DNA from: Streptomyces sp. Root1304
Lineage (GTDB): Bacteria > Actinomycetota > Actinomycetes > Streptomycetales > Streptomycetaceae
Length of the DNA stretch: 64,000 bases
Direction: 5' to 3'
Assembly: GCF_001426405.1 (NCBI RefSeq)
Contig: NZ_LMEP01000008.1
Location: 27,649-91,648 of the forward strand
Shown here: one piece after another, positions 16,124 through 26,132 of the stretch
Position numbering within the stretch: the stretch's first letter is position 1
Layout of the letters: every line of letters starts with the position of its first letter
The notes under the pieces: model-generated
The model's database searches: none
Seen by the model: only the letters and a program-made list of their open reading frames with translations
Told to the model about the DNA's origin: nothing
Program-made: the position numbers and the translations under genes

Positions 16124-17208
16124 GAACAGCGCTCGTCATCGGCACCGGACTGATCGGCACCTCCGCCGCCATGGCCCTCGCGGGGCGGGGCGTCACCGTC
16201 CACCTCCGCGACCACGACCCGGCGCGCGCCGGCACGGCCGCCGCGCTCGGCGCCGGGACCGACGAGGACCCCGAGGGCCCCGTGGACCTCGTCATCGTCG
16301 CCGTGCCCCCCGCGCACGTGGCCGGCACCCTCGCCGAGGCCATGAACGCCGGGCTGGGCCGCGGCTACCTCGACGTGGCCAGCGTCAAGGGCGGCCCGAA
16401 GCGGGACCTGGAGGCGCGGGGCCTCGACCTCGCCGCGTACATCGGTACGCACCCCATGGCCGGCAAGGAACGCTCCGGGCCCCTCGCGGCCACCGCCGAC
16501 CTCTTCGAGGGCCGGCCCTGGGTCCTCACCCCGACCCGGGACACCGACACCGAGGTCCTCAACCTCGCCCTGGAGCTCGTCGCGCTCTGCAAGGCGGTGC
16601 CCGTCGTCATGGACGCCGACGCCCACGACCGGGCGGTCGCGCTGGTCTCCCACACCCCGCAGCTGGTGTCCTCCATGGTCGCCGCGCGGCTGGAGGAGGC
16701 CGACGAGTCGGCGGTACGGCTCTGCGGGCAGGGCATCCGTGACGTGACCCGGATCGCGGCCTCCGACCCGCGCATGTGGATCGACATCCTCTCCGCCAAC
16801 CCCGGGCCCGTCGCCGACGTGCTCTCCGGCGTGGCCGCCGACCTCGACGAGACCGTACGGGCGCTGCGGTCCCTGCAGTCCGCCGACGAGGAGAAGCGGC
16901 GGGACGGCGTCTCGGGCGTCGAGGACGTCCTGCGGCGCGGGAACGCCGGGCGCGCCCGGGTCCCCGGCAAGCACGGTGCCGCCCCCACGGTCTACGAGAC
17001 CGTCGCGGTCCTCATCAGCGACCGGCCGGGCGAGCTGGCCCGCATCTTCGCGGACGCGGGGCGCGCGGGCGTCAACGTCGAGGACGTCCGCATCGAGCAC
17101 GCGACCGGGCAGCAGGCGGGCCTGGTCCAGCTGATGGTGGAACCGTCGGCGGCGGCGGCACTGGGAGCGGCACTGCAGGAACGGGGCTGGTCCCTGCGCA
17201 CGACGTGA
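16120..17208 (+). CDS. tyrA: Prephenate dehydrogenase
   Basis: 362 residues. Oxidatively decarboxylates prephenate to 4-hydroxyphenylpyruvate with NAD(P). N-terminal Rossmann motif GTGLIGTSAAMALAGRG, then the conserved YIGTHPMAGKERSGP segment carrying the catalytic His, the helical dehydrogenase domain, and a C-terminal ACT-like regulatory region (VAVLISDRPGELARIFADAG) that probably senses an aromatic amino acid. Immediately follows and overlaps aroH. Confidence 0.95.
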   Translation: MRTALVIGTGLIGTSAAMALAGRGVTVHLRDHDPARAGTAAALGAGTDEDPEGPVDLVIVAVPPAHVAGTLAEAMNAGLGRGYLDVASVKGGPKRDLEARGLDLAAYIGTHPMAGKERSGPLAATADLFEGRPWVLTPTRDTDTEVLNLALELVALCKAVPVVMDADAHDRAVALVSHTPQLVSSMVAARLEEADESAVRLCGQGIRDVTRIAASDPRMWIDILSANPGPVADVLSGVAADLDETVRALRSLQSADEEKRRDGVSGVEDVLRRGNAGRARVPGKHGAAPTVYETVAVLISDRPGELARIFADAGRAGVNVEDVRIEHATGQQAGLVQLMVEPSAAAALGAALQERGWSLRTT

Positions 17209-17398
17209 CGGACGGCTGACGCGCATCCGTCGCGGGGCGGCGCTCCCGCCCCGCCGCGGGGGCCGACGCGTTCCCCCGGGCCCGTCGCGGCCGTGCCCGT
17301 GCGGGCGGGGCCGAACGGGTGCCGCGGACTCGGTAACCTTGTGGAGGTCCCCGCGTCCCGCCAGGGCCCGCCGCACACCCCAGGAAGGTGTTCCCACC

Positions 17399-18073
17399 GT
17401 GGAATCCGTGATCGTCGCCATCGACGGGCCCTCCGGCACGGGCAAGTCCAGCACCTCGAAGGCGGTCGCCGCCAAGCTGGGGCTGAGCTACCTCGACACC
17501 GGCGCCCAGTACCGGGCGATCACCTGGTGGATGATCAGCAACGGCGTCGACGTCACCGACGCCGAGGCCGTCGCCAACGCCGCCTCCAAGCCCGTCATCG
17601 TCTCCGGTACGGACCCGGCCCGGCCCACCATCACCGTCGACGGCGCGGACGCGGCCGGCCCCATCCGTACCGAGGAGGTCACCTCCAAGGTCAGCGCCGT
17701 CAGCGCCGTCCCCGAGGTGCGGAGCCTGATCACCGAGCTCCAGCGGTCCATCGCCCGCGCCGCCGGGAACGGCATCGTCGTCGAGGGCCGGGACATCGGC
17801 ACCACCGTCCTGCCCGACGCCGACCTGAAGATCTTCCTCACCGCCTCGCCCGAGGCCCGTGCCGCCCGCCGCTCCGGCGAGCTCAAGGGCGTCGACGTCC
17901 ACGCGACGAGGGAAGCCCTGATCAAGCGGGACGCGGCCGACTCCAGCCGTAAGACCTCCCCGCTCGCCAAGGCCGACGACGCGGTCGAGGTCGACACCAC
18001 CGACCTCACCCTGGACCAGGTCATCGAGTGCGTGGTCACCCTGGTGGACGAGAAGAGGACGGCCGCGAAGTGA
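17399..18073 (+). CDS. cmk: Cytidylate kinase
   Basis: 224 residues. Phosphorylates (d)CMP to (d)CDP. P-loop GPSGTGKSSTSKAVA, CMP-binding YLDTGAQYRAI, and VVEGRDIGTTVLPDADLKIFLTA with the adenine/lid region (KRDAADSSRKTSPL). The GTG start at 17399 is chosen for AGGAAGG 10 bases upstream; translation could run further 5' without homology. The stop overlaps plsC (GTGA), and der follows, a conserved actinobacterial trio. Confidence 0.95.
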   Translation: MESVIVAIDGPSGTGKSSTSKAVAAKLGLSYLDTGAQYRAITWWMISNGVDVTDAEAVANAASKPVIVSGTDPARPTITVDGADAAGPIRTEEVTSKVSAVSAVPEVRSLITELQRSIARAAGNGIVVEGRDIGTTVLPDADLKIFLTASPEARAARRSGELKGVDVHATREALIKRDAADSSRKTSPLAKADDAVEVDTTDLTLDQVIECVVTLVDEKRTAAK

Positions 18074-18714
18074 CCCTGCCCTCCGCGAAGGGCGCCGTCG
18101 TCGGCCGCCGCATCGGGATCGGCCTGATGTACGGTTTCTGGAAGCCGCGCGTCCTCGGCGCCTGGCGGGTGCCGGCCTCCGGCCCCGTCATCCTCGCCGT
18201 GAACCACGCGCACAACATCGACGGCCCCATGCTCATGGGCACCGCCCCGCGCCCCGTGCACTTCCTCATCAAGAAGGAAGCGTTCGTCGGACCCCTCGGG
18301 CCCTTCCTGGAGGGCATCGGGCAGGTCAAGGTCGACCGCGACAGCACCGACCGCAACGCGATCGGCAACGCGCTGGGCGTCCTGGAGCAGGGCGGCGTCC
18401 TCGGGATCTTCCCCGAGGGCACCCGGGGCGACGGGGACTTCGCCTCGCTCCGCGCGGGCCTGGCGTACTTCGCCGTCCGCAGCGGCGCGCCGATCGTCCC
18501 GGTCGCCGTCCTGGGCAGCACCGAGCGCCGCGGACGGCTGGTCAAGGCCCTGCCTCCGCTGCGCGGCGCCGTCGACGTCGTCTTCGGCGACGCCTTCGAG
18601 GCGGGCGACGGCTCGGGACGCCGCACCCGCAAGGCACTGGACGAGGCCACCGTACGGATCCAGGGCAGGCTCACCGAGCACCTGGAAAACGCCAGGCGCC
18701 TCACCGGGCGCTGA
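18070..18714 (+). CDS. plsC: 1-acyl-sn-glycerol-3-phosphate acyltransferase (PlsC family)
   Basis: 214 residues. Transfers acyl chains in phospholipid synthesis at the membrane. The acyltransferase motifs are VNHAHNIDGPM (an HxxxxD variant: H-N-I-D-G), GQVKVDRDS and FPEGTRGDG with PIVPVAVLGS. GTG start inside the cmk stop (GTGA). The exact acyl acceptor cannot be read from sequence. Confidence 0.88.
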   Translation: MTLPSAKGAVVGRRIGIGLMYGFWKPRVLGAWRVPASGPVILAVNHAHNIDGPMLMGTAPRPVHFLIKKEAFVGPLGPFLEGIGQVKVDRDSTDRNAIGNALGVLEQGGVLGIFPEGTRGDGDFASLRAGLAYFAVRSGAPIVPVAVLGSTERRGRLVKALPPLRGAVDVVFGDAFEAGDGSGRRTRKALDEATVRIQGRLTEHLENARRLTGR

Positions 18715-18784
18715 GCGAGACTCTCAGTAGTGGGCCCCGCGGCCCGGGGACCCACCGACCACGAATGATCAAGGAACGGACTTC

Positions 18785-20233
18785 ATGAACGACCAGCACG
18801 ACCACGGGGCACTTGGCGACGCCGAGTACGCGGAGTTCATGGAGCTCGCCTCCGAAGAAGGCTTCGACGTCGAAGAGGTCGAGGGCGCGATCGAGGAGGC
18901 CGGCCACGGCCCGCTTCCCGTCCTCGCCGTCGTCGGCCGCCCGAACGTCGGCAAGTCGACCCTGGTGAACCGCATCATCGGCCGCCGCGAGGCCGTCGTC
19001 GAGGACAAGCCGGGCGTCACCCGCGACCGCGTCACCTACGAGGCCGAATGGGCCGGGCGCCGCTTCAAGGTCGTCGACACCGGCGGCTGGGAGCAGGACG
19101 TCCTCGGCATCGACGCCTCCGTCGCCGCCCAGGCCGAGTACGCCATCGAGGCCGCCGACGCCTGTCTCTTCGTCGTGGACGCCACCGTGGGCGCCACCGA
19201 CACCGACGAGGCCGTCGTCAAGCTGCTGCGCCGCGCCGGCAAGCCGGTCGTCCTCGCCGCCAACAAGGTCGACGGGCAGTCCGGCGAGGCCGACGCCTCC
19301 ATGCTGTGGTCCCTGGGCCTCGGCGAGCCGTTCCCCGTCTCCTCGCTGCACGGCCGCGGCACCGGCGACCTCCTCGACGAGGTCCTGCGGAAGCTGCCCG
19401 AGGCCCCCGAGCAGCGCTTCGGCAACGCCGTCGGCGGCCCGCGCCGCATCGCCCTCATCGGCCGCCCGAACGTCGGCAAGTCCTCGCTCCTGAACAAGGT
19501 CGCCAACGAGGACCGCGTCGTCGTCAACGAGCTGGCCGGCACCACCCGCGACCCGGTCGACGAGCTGATCGAGCTCGGCGGCGTGACGTGGAAGTTCGTC
19601 GACACGGCCGGCATCCGCAAGAAGGTCCACCTTCAGGAGGGCGCGGACTACTACGCCTCCCTGCGGACGGCCGCCGCCGTCGAGAAGGCCGAGGTGGCCG
19701 TCATCCTCATCGACACCACCGACAACATCTCGGTCCAGGACCAGCGCATCATCACGATGGCGGTCGAGTCGGGCCGCGCGATCGTCATCGCCTACAACAA
19801 GTGGGACGAGCTCGACGAGGAGCGCCGCTACTACCTCGAGCGCGAGATCGAGACCGAGATGCAGCAGGTCGCCTGGGCGCCCCGGGTCAACGTCTCCGCC
19901 AAGACCGGCCGCCACATGGAGAAGCTGGTCCCGGCCATCGAGACCGCCCTCGCCGGCTGGGAGACCCGCGTCCCCACCGGCCGGCTGAACGCCTTCCTCG
20001 GTGAGATCGTCGCGGCCCACCCGCACCCGATCCGCGGCGGCAAGCAGCCCCGCATCCTCTTCGGCACGCAGGCCGGCACCAAGCCGCCCCGCTTCGTGCT
20101 CTTCGCCTCGGGCTTCCTGGAGGCCGGCTACCGCCGCTTCGTCGAGCGCCGCCTGCGCGAGGAGTTCGGCTTCGAGGGCACCCCGATCCACATGTCGGTC
20201 CGCGTGCGCGAGAAGCGCGGCCGCAAGAAGTAG
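18785..20233 (+). CDS. der: Ribosome-biogenesis GTPase Der (EngA)
   Basis: 482 residues. Two tandem Era-like G domains with P-loops [13 protein letters not shown] (near 55) and [13 protein letters not shown] (near 226), NKVD and NKWD base-specificity motifs, then the KH-like C-terminal domain ending in the basic [10 protein letters not shown]. Acts in 50S subunit assembly. An acidic N-terminal extension of ~45 residues precedes the first G domain, common in actinobacteria. A strong terminator follows. Confidence 0.97.
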   Translation: MNDQHDHGALGDAEYAEFMELASEEGFDVEEVEGAIEEAGHGPLPVLAVVGRPNVGKSTLVNRIIGRREAVVEDKPGVTRDRVTYEAEWAGRRFKVVDTGGWEQDVLGIDASVAAQAEYAIEAADACLFVVDATVGATDTDEAVVKLLRRAGKPVVLAANKVDGQSGEADASMLWSLGLGEPFPVSSLHGRGTGDLLDEVLRKLPEAPEQRFGNAVGGPRRIALIGRPNVGKSSLLNKVANEDRVVVNELAGTTRDPVDELIELGGVTWKFVDTAGIRKKVHLQEGADYYASLRTAAAVEKAEVAVILIDTTDNISVQDQRIITMAVESGRAIVIAYNKWDELDEERRYYLEREIETEMQQVAWAPRVNVSAKTGRHMEKLVPAIETALAGWETRVPTGRLNAFLGEIVAAHPHPIRGGKQPRILFGTQAGTKPPRFVLFASGFLEAGYRRFVERRLREEFGFEGTPIHMSVRVREKRGRKK

Positions 20234-20250
20234 CACCCCCCGGGGGGTGA

Positions 20251-20298
20251 CGAACGGCGGAGGGCCGGGGCGATCGTGCCCCGGCCCTCCGCCGTTCG
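20251..20298. terminator. Hairpin terminator after der
   Basis: Perfect 20-bp stem (20251-20270 with 20279-20298) around 8 bases, between der and a convergent minus-strand operon. Confidence 0.85.
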
Positions 20299-20313
20299 TA
20301 CCCGGTGCCGCTG

Positions 20314-20805
20314 CTAGACGCCCCTGCGGGGCCCCGGTGGCAGCGCCGCCTGCGTGGGGGAGTGCTGCGCCGACCAGGCCGTCGGGTACGCGCCCGCGTA
20401 CCGGTGCCCGTTCCCGTACACCCCCGTGCTCACCGCCGTGCCGAAGGCCCGGAAGCTCAGTTCCTCCTCGCCGCTGCGGTCGCCCGGCAGCGTGCGGAAC
20501 GACCTGCGGTACTCCGAGTACAGGGCGTCGTAGATCGGCGTGGGCGAGCCCGCCGTGACCTCCCGCGAGGGGCGCATCGCGGGGATCTGACTCGGATACG
20601 GGGGGAGGAAGGGGTCGTATGAGTGCACGTAGGTGCCAACGACCCCGCCGCCCGTCGGATGCGGGCGGCTCTCCGAAACCGGCGCCGGCCTGGGCCGCGG
20701 CACGGTCGGCACCCCGGCCGCGCCGGTCTCCGCGGCCGACGCCGGGAGACCCGGCGGCACACCGGTGATCCGGGCCCGCCCTATGCCCGGACGGCCGTCC
20801 TCCAT
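20314..20805 (-). CDS. Conserved hypothetical protein, Pro-rich, second gene of a two-gene operon
   Basis: 163 residues, not recognised. The first ~70 are Pro/Arg/Gly-rich (disordered); the C-terminal half contains a plausible short folded or binding region: TPIYDALYSEYRRSFRTLPG then ELSFRAFGTAV. No signal peptide or membrane segment. Its ATG overlaps the stop of the upstream gene (ATGA at 20802-20805 on the minus strand), so the two products are likely made together. Confidence 0.7.
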   Translation of the reverse strand: MEDGRPGIGRARITGVPPGLPASAAETGAAGVPTVPRPRPAPVSESRPHPTGGGVVGTYVHSYDPFLPPYPSQIPAMRPSREVTAGSPTPIYDALYSEYRRSFRTLPGDRSGEEELSFRAFGTAVSTGVYGNGHRYAGAYPTAWSAQHSPTQAALPPGPRRGV

Positions 20806-21587
20806 CAGGTACCGGCCAGCGGCATCGCGGCGGCGACCAGACGTCCGTTCGCCGCGGCCTTCTCCAGCGCGTCGCGCAGCAGGTCCTCGCGCGGCTGCTG
20901 GCCGATCGAGCCCACCGGGGCGGCGAAGACCAGCACCGTGTGCGACTTGTTGGCCGCGGCGCGCCAGCCCTCGGTGACCTGGAGCGGCTGGTGCGCCTGC
21001 CACCAGGCGGCCTGCCCGGCGCCGCCGGGGCCCGGCTGGAGCACGGAGTGCAGCTGGCCCATGGCGACCAGGACCGACCAGCCCGGCAGCGCCGCCGGCT
21101 TCTGGTCGAGGTCCATGACCTGGTGGAAGCCCTGCTCGGCAAGGAGCGGGAGGAACTCGTCGGTGAGACCGTCCGTGCCCGGGCGGGCCACCGGGGCGGT
21201 CGGCTCCACGACCAGCGCCGGGTGCAGCTCGCCCTGGATCAGGACGAGACCGCTGGTGACGCCGAGCACGGCCTGCTCGGGGTGGGCGGCGGTGAGCGCG
21301 TCCGCGGTGTCCGCCGCCGTGATGGAGGCGACGGCGCCCTGGAGCTGCTCCTCGGCGACCCGGACGACCTGCGACGGAATGCAGCTGGCGTGGGCGAACG
21401 CGAGGACCGCGGTCTCGTCGCCGACGAACAGCACCGTGCTGGTGCGCTCCTGCTCGGAGTCTCCCGGAGTGCGGCAGGAGGTGCAGTCGTAGCTGCCCGG
21501 GGCGTGGTCGCCGGCGAGCAGCCGGTCCGCTTCTTCGTCGCCGATCTCGGCGCGTACGTCCTCGCTGACGTCGAGCATGCGCGGCAC
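20805..21587 (-). CDS. Conserved hypothetical protein, first gene of a two-gene operon
   Basis: 260 residues, cytoplasmic, not recognised. It begins MPRMLDVSEDVRAEIGDEEADRL and carries a CTSC pair near residue 35 with a further Cys in AHASCIPSQVV, which could bind metal. The rest alternates strands and helices (TVLFVGDETAVLAFAH, GLVLIQGELHPALVVE, WSVLVAMGQLHSVLQ). Translationally coupled to the Pro-rich protein downstream. It seems widespread in Streptomyces; no function is assigned. Confidence 0.75.
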   Translation of the reverse strand: MPRMLDVSEDVRAEIGDEEADRLLAGDHAPGSYDCTSCRTPGDSEQERTSTVLFVGDETAVLAFAHASCIPSQVVRVAEEQLQGAVASITAADTADALTAAHPEQAVLGVTSGLVLIQGELHPALVVEPTAPVARPGTDGLTDEFLPLLAEQGFHQVMDLDQKPAALPGWSVLVAMGQLHSVLQPGPGGAGQAAWWQAHQPLQVTEGWRAAANKSHTVLVFAAPVGSIGQQPREDLLRDALEKAAANGRLVAAAMPLAGT

Positions 21588-21805
21588 GGGGGGCTCCCTG
21601 GACTCGGTACGGGGGGACGCCGGGCCGTTCCCGGGCGTCTCATGCCGAGTTCAACGGGTCAGGCTCGGCCGGGGTCACGCGTGGAAGCGAGGCAACTTGC
21701 CACCGGCCCGTGCGGCGGGGCCCGTCCCGGGCCGTGACTCCGACCGGGTGGGGTGTGAACAGTGTTCCGCGCGGCACGGGCCGGGGCCGCCGGGGCGCTG
21801 CCTAG

Positions 21806-22432
<627 letters not shown>

Positions 22433-22447
22433 GCGCTCCCGCTCCGG

Positions 22448-23092
22448 TCAGCCGAGTTCGGCCGGCTCCCCGCTGAACGCGAGGGAGCCGCGCCGCAGCT
22501 CGTGCACGAGCGTCCCGGGCGGCAGCCCGCGCGGGACGCGCTGCTCGGCCAGGACCACCGCCGCGCCGCCGGCCACGGCGAGCGCCACGAGACCCCGGTA
22601 CGTCCGGGCCGCGACCGGCGGGGCCAGGCCGAGCGACGGCTCGTCGACCAGCACCACGCGCGCGCGTGGCGCGAGCAGCGCGCGGGAGAGGGCCAGCATG
22701 CGGCGCTCCCCGCCGGAGAGGGTCCCGGCGGGGCGGTCGAGCAGGGGGAGGAGTTCCGGGTACGGGGCGGTGGCGCCGGGTGCGGCGAGGGCGAGGTTCT
22801 CCGCGACGGTCAGGCTCGCGTACACCGCCTCCAGATCCGGTACGAAGCACAGCCCGCGCCGTACGCGCGCGTGGGCGGGGAGCCGGGTCACGTCGGCGCC
22901 GCGCCACACCACCCGGCCGGCGGAGAGCCGTACCGTGCCCGCGAGCGCGCGCAGCGCCGTCGTACGGCCCGAGCCGTTGCGGCCCAGGAGGACGGTGACC
23001 GTGCCGGCCGGGACGGGGAGGTCCAGGCCGTGCAGGGCCTCCAGGGGGCCGTAGCGGACCCGTGCGGCGCGCAGGGCGATCTCGACGCTCAT
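22448..23092 (-). CDS. livF: LivF-type ABC transporter ATP-binding protein with Arg in Walker A
   Basis: 214 residues, second ATPase of a branched-chain amino-acid-type (HAAT) importer. Walker A reads GRNGSGRTTALRALAG, with Arg in place of the catalytic Lys; the signature TLSGGERRMLALSRALL and Walker B RVVLVDEPSLGLAP are normal. The partner ATPase domain in the adjacent fusion keeps a canonical GPNGAGKST, so an asymmetric pair with one degenerate site is plausible. Overlaps the fusion gene by 4 bases. Confidence 0.88.
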   Translation of the reverse strand: MSVEIALRAARVRYGPLEALHGLDLPVPAGTVTVLLGRNGSGRTTALRALAGTVRLSAGRVVWRGADVTRLPAHARVRRGLCFVPDLEAVYASLTVAENLALAAPGATAPYPELLPLLDRPAGTLSGGERRMLALSRALLAPRARVVLVDEPSLGLAPPVAARTYRGLVALAVAGGAAVVLAEQRVPRGLPPGTLVHELRRGSLAFSGEPAELG

Positions 23093-25650
23093 GACACGAT
23101 CCGGCCTCCCTCCATGGTGTGCACGGTGTGGGCGATGCCCGCCACGAGGTCCGGGTCGTGCTCGACGACCAGCACGGTCAGGCCGTCGGCGGCGAGCGCG
23201 GCGAGGACGCGGGACAGCGCGGCGGCCTCGGCGGCGTCGAGACCGGCGGCGGGTTCGTCGAGGAGCAGGGTGTGCGGCCGTCCCGCGAGGGCGCGGGCGA
23301 GCTCCACCCGGCGCAGGGTCCCGGTCGGCAGGCCTCCCGCGGCCGCGTGCCGTACGGGCCCGGCCAGCCCCAGCAGGCGCAGGCTCCGCTCGACGGCGGC
23401 GGGGTCCCCGGGGGCGTGACCGCGTTCCTCGCCGACGCGGACGTTCTCCTCGACGGTGAGGGAGGGGAAGACCGCGAGCCGCTGGAACGACCGGGCGATG
23501 CCGAGCCGGGTGCGGGCGTGCGCGGAGCGCGAGGTGATGTCGGTGCCGTCGAGGGTGATCCGGCCGTGGCGGGGCCGGAGGGTCCCGGCGAGGCAGTCGA
23601 AGAGGGTGCTCTTGCCCGCGCCGTTGGGGCCGACGAGGGCGGTGACGCGGCCGGGGGAGAGGGCGAGGCTGACGTGATCGAGCGCGGTGACCCCGCCGGG
23701 GTGGACCAGGGTGAGGTCGTGGGCGCGGAGACGGGGGGCGGGGCTGACGGGGACGGGCGCGGCTGCGGGGGCGCGCCGCCGGACGCCCCGGCCATCGTTC
23801 GGCTTCCCGTCCGCGGGGGCGCGCCGCCGGACGCCGGGGCCGCCGTGCGGCTTCCCGGCCGCCGCGGCCGCCGTGGTCCCCTCACCCGTACCCCTGGTGG
23901 GCAGCAGGTCCGTCAGCGGCGGGACCCGGGCCGTGAAGGCGGCCAGGAGTCCCAGGAGGAGGGCCGCCACGCCGGCGTGCGGGCCCGCGTCCAGGGTGGT
24001 CAGGAGGGCCGCCGCCACCAGCGGGGTGAGGAGGCTGTCGGCACCCAGGACCAGGACCGCCGCGAACCAGAGCAGGCCCCGCACCGGGTCGTACGCCTCC
24101 GGGTCGAAGGCCCGCAGCCCCATGCCCAGGAGGCCACCGCCGAGGGCCGCCAGGGCCGCGCCCAGGACGAAGGCCAGGAGTTTCAGGCGCGGCACCGGCA
24201 CGCCCGCCGCCTCCGCGCCCGGCTCGTGGTCCCGCAGCGCGGCGAGCCCCCGGCCCGTACGGCCCCGGCGCAGGGCCGCGACCAGGGCGAGGCAGCCCGC
24301 GAGGACGACGAGCTCCAGGGCGTAGAAGGCACGGTCGTCGGTGAAGCCCGCCGGGCGTCCGAGGGACAGGTCCGCCGTCGCGTACGGCTGGGTGAGGACG
24401 AAGCGGCTCACCGCCACCCCGGTCGCCAGCGTCGCCAGCGCCAGGGCGAGCCCGTGGCGGCGGATCGCCGGTCCGCCCGTCAGCAGGCCGGCCACGGCCA
24501 CCAGGGGCACCGCGAGCCCGAGGGCCGTCAGACCCGGCACCCCCCGGGCCGTGAGCAGCGCCGTGAACAGGGCGCCCAGCCCCGCGTACGCCGCCTGCCC
24601 CAGCGCGATCTGGCCGCCCCGCCCCGCCACCACGACCAACGAGAGGAGGATCACCGACAGCGCCGGGACCTGGACCGCCGTGTGCAGGTCGGAGCCCGCG
24701 AAGCCGAGCGGCAGCAGGAACAGGACCCCGGCCACCGGCCACACGGCGCCCGGCACCCGGCCCGGGCGCACCGGGGGCGGCAGCGCGTCCCTGCCCTTCC
24801 CGCCGATCCCCGGCAGGACGAGCGCGGCGACCAGGAGCGCCACCACGAACAGGTTCGCCCCGACCGCCTGGAGCAGCGGGCCCGCCCAGCCCTCCGGGTG
24901 CAGCCGGGTCAGCTGGGCCTGGGCCACGCCGATCACGAGCGCGGCGGCCACGGCCACCGGCAGCGACCGCATCCGGGCGATCACCGCGACCGCGATCACC
25001 TCCATGACCAGCAACGGCATCCCGTACGGGTCGAGCCGCACGTAGGGGGCGAGCAGCACCCCCGTGAGCCCGGCGGTGAACGCGCCGAACGCCCACCCCG
25101 CCGCCGCGACCCGGTCAGCGTCGATGCCCGACAGGACGGCGAGCGGTCGGTTGTCGACCACGGCCCGCAGCTTTCGCCCGAACCGGGTCCACCGGGTCAC
25201 CGCCCCCACCAGGCAGGCCAGCGCCACCACCGTCGCCAGTTGGGCCCAGGGATCGTCCCCGAGCAGGACCGGCGCGTCGTCCCGCGCCCCCGGGCCCCAG
25301 AGGACCACCGCCGCGCCCACCAGCAGCACGAAGACGCCGATGGAGGCCACCAGGGTCCGCGCCGGGTTCGCCTCGCGCCGTGCCAGTGGCCGGAACACCA
25401 GCCGGTCCAGGACGAGCCCGAGGCCGGGGGCGACGACGAGGAGCGTGACGAGGGCGCCCGCCGGCAGCGGCCAGCCCCGGACGACCACCAGCTGGCGGAG
25501 CACGTACGCGCAGATCATCGCCACCGCGCCGTGCGCCAGGTTCAGCACGCCGGTCGCCCGGTAGGTGACGACCAGGCCGATGCCGGTGAGCGCGGCGGCG
25601 GCGCCGACCGCGAGGCCGGCGAGCGTCAGCTCGTACGTCAGGGAGGCCAC
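23089..25650 (-). CDS. Fused LivH-LivM permease and LivG ATPase of a HAAT-type ABC importer
   Basis: 853 residues combining three normally separate subunits. Residues 1-~285 are LivH-like (RATGVLNLAHGAVAMICAYV, 8 or so membrane spans), ~300-595 LivM-like (GRGGQIALGQAAYAGLGALF), a Lys/Arg/Pro linker with two 16-residue repeats at ~603-635, then a LivG-type ATPase (GPNGAGKSTLFDCLAG; Walker B HTLLLDEPAAGLDAAEAAAL). The LivG signature region is unusual: GGLPTGTLRRVELARALAG replaces LSGGQ. With livF downstream and the binding protein divergent upstream this is a complete importer; the substrate is unknown. Confidence 0.88.
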   Translation of the reverse strand: MASLTYELTLAGLAVGAAAALTGIGLVVTYRATGVLNLAHGAVAMICAYVLRQLVVVRGWPLPAGALVTLLVVAPGLGLVLDRLVFRPLARREANPARTLVASIGVFVLLVGAAVVLWGPGARDDAPVLLGDDPWAQLATVVALACLVGAVTRWTRFGRKLRAVVDNRPLAVLSGIDADRVAAAGWAFGAFTAGLTGVLLAPYVRLDPYGMPLLVMEVIAVAVIARMRSLPVAVAAALVIGVAQAQLTRLHPEGWAGPLLQAVGANLFVVALLVAALVLPGIGGKGRDALPPPVRPGRVPGAVWPVAGVLFLLPLGFAGSDLHTAVQVPALSVILLSLVVVAGRGGQIALGQAAYAGLGALFTALLTARGVPGLTALGLAVPLVAVAGLLTGGPAIRRHGLALALATLATGVAVSRFVLTQPYATADLSLGRPAGFTDDRAFYALELVVLAGCLALVAALRRGRTGRGLAALRDHEPGAEAAGVPVPRLKLLAFVLGAALAALGGGLLGMGLRAFDPEAYDPVRGLLWFAAVLVLGADSLLTPLVAAALLTTLDAGPHAGVAALLLGLLAAFTARVPPLTDLLPTRGTGEGTTAAAAAGKPHGGPGVRRRAPADGKPNDGRGVRRRAPAAAPVPVSPAPRLRAHDLTLVHPGGVTALDHVSLALSPGRVTALVGPNGAGKSTLFDCLAGTLRPRHGRITLDGTDITSRSAHARTRLGIARSFQRLAVFPSLTVEENVRVGEERGHAPGDPAAVERSLRLLGLAGPVRHAAAGGLPTGTLRRVELARALAGRPHTLLLDEPAAGLDAAEAAALSRVLAALAADGLTVLVVEHDPDLVAGIAHTVHTMEGGRIVS
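23765..23835. repeat. 48-bp tandem duplication in the fusion linker
   Basis: The 23-base core at 23765-23787 recurs exactly at 23813-23835, offset 48 bases, giving two 16-residue copies (GVRRRAPAD / GVRRRAPAA) between the permease and ATPase parts. Confidence 0.7.
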
Positions 25651-26045
25651 GGCTCACACACCGGACAGGGGGCAAGGGCCGCCCCTCCCACCGCCACCGC
25701 CTCCGGCTTGCCCGCCACCAGCGGGCAGTCCGGCCGGTGCGCCAGCGTCCCGCCGGGGACCCGCACGAGCGGGCCCTCGGAGGAGGGCGCCGGGTCCTCC
25801 TCGGGCCCCGGCTCCGGGCGGCGGGGCCGCTCCGGAGGGCGTACGGGAAGCACCGCGCCCGCCACGACGAACACCGCGCCCGCCACGATCAGCGCCGCCC
25901 CCGGCACCGTGCACGAGGCCAGATAGGGCAGCTGCCGCTCCGCGAACCGCTGGCCCGAGATCCCGTACCAGCCGAGCACGCAGAGCACCGCGCCACCGGC
26001 GAGCGCCACGAGACCGCTCCACAGCAGGATCCGGGATGTCGGCAC
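25638..26045 (-). CDS. Small membrane protein with Cys-containing cytoplasmic tail
   Basis: 135 residues. Two hydrophobic segments (~8-27 and ~45-66) precede a Pro/Arg/Glu-rich stretch and a terminal motif HRPDCPLVAGK...LAPCPVCEP that could bind a metal. Overlaps the start of the transporter fusion by 13 bases and is co-directional, so it is the first gene of that operon and may be an accessory of the importer. Not recognised as a named family. Confidence 0.75.
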   Translation of the reverse strand: MPTSRILLWSGLVALAGGAVLCVLGWYGISGQRFAERQLPYLASCTVPGAALIVAGAVFVVAGAVLPVRPPERPRRPEPGPEEDPAPSSEGPLVRVPGGTLAHRPDCPLVAGKPEAVAVGGAALAPCPVCEPWPP

Positions 26046-26132
26046 GGGGGCCTCCCTCGTCTCTTCCTTGCACTATGCCCCGTTCCGTCCCACCCTGGTA
26101 GCAGCGGGCCGTTCGGCCCGGAGGGACGTCCG

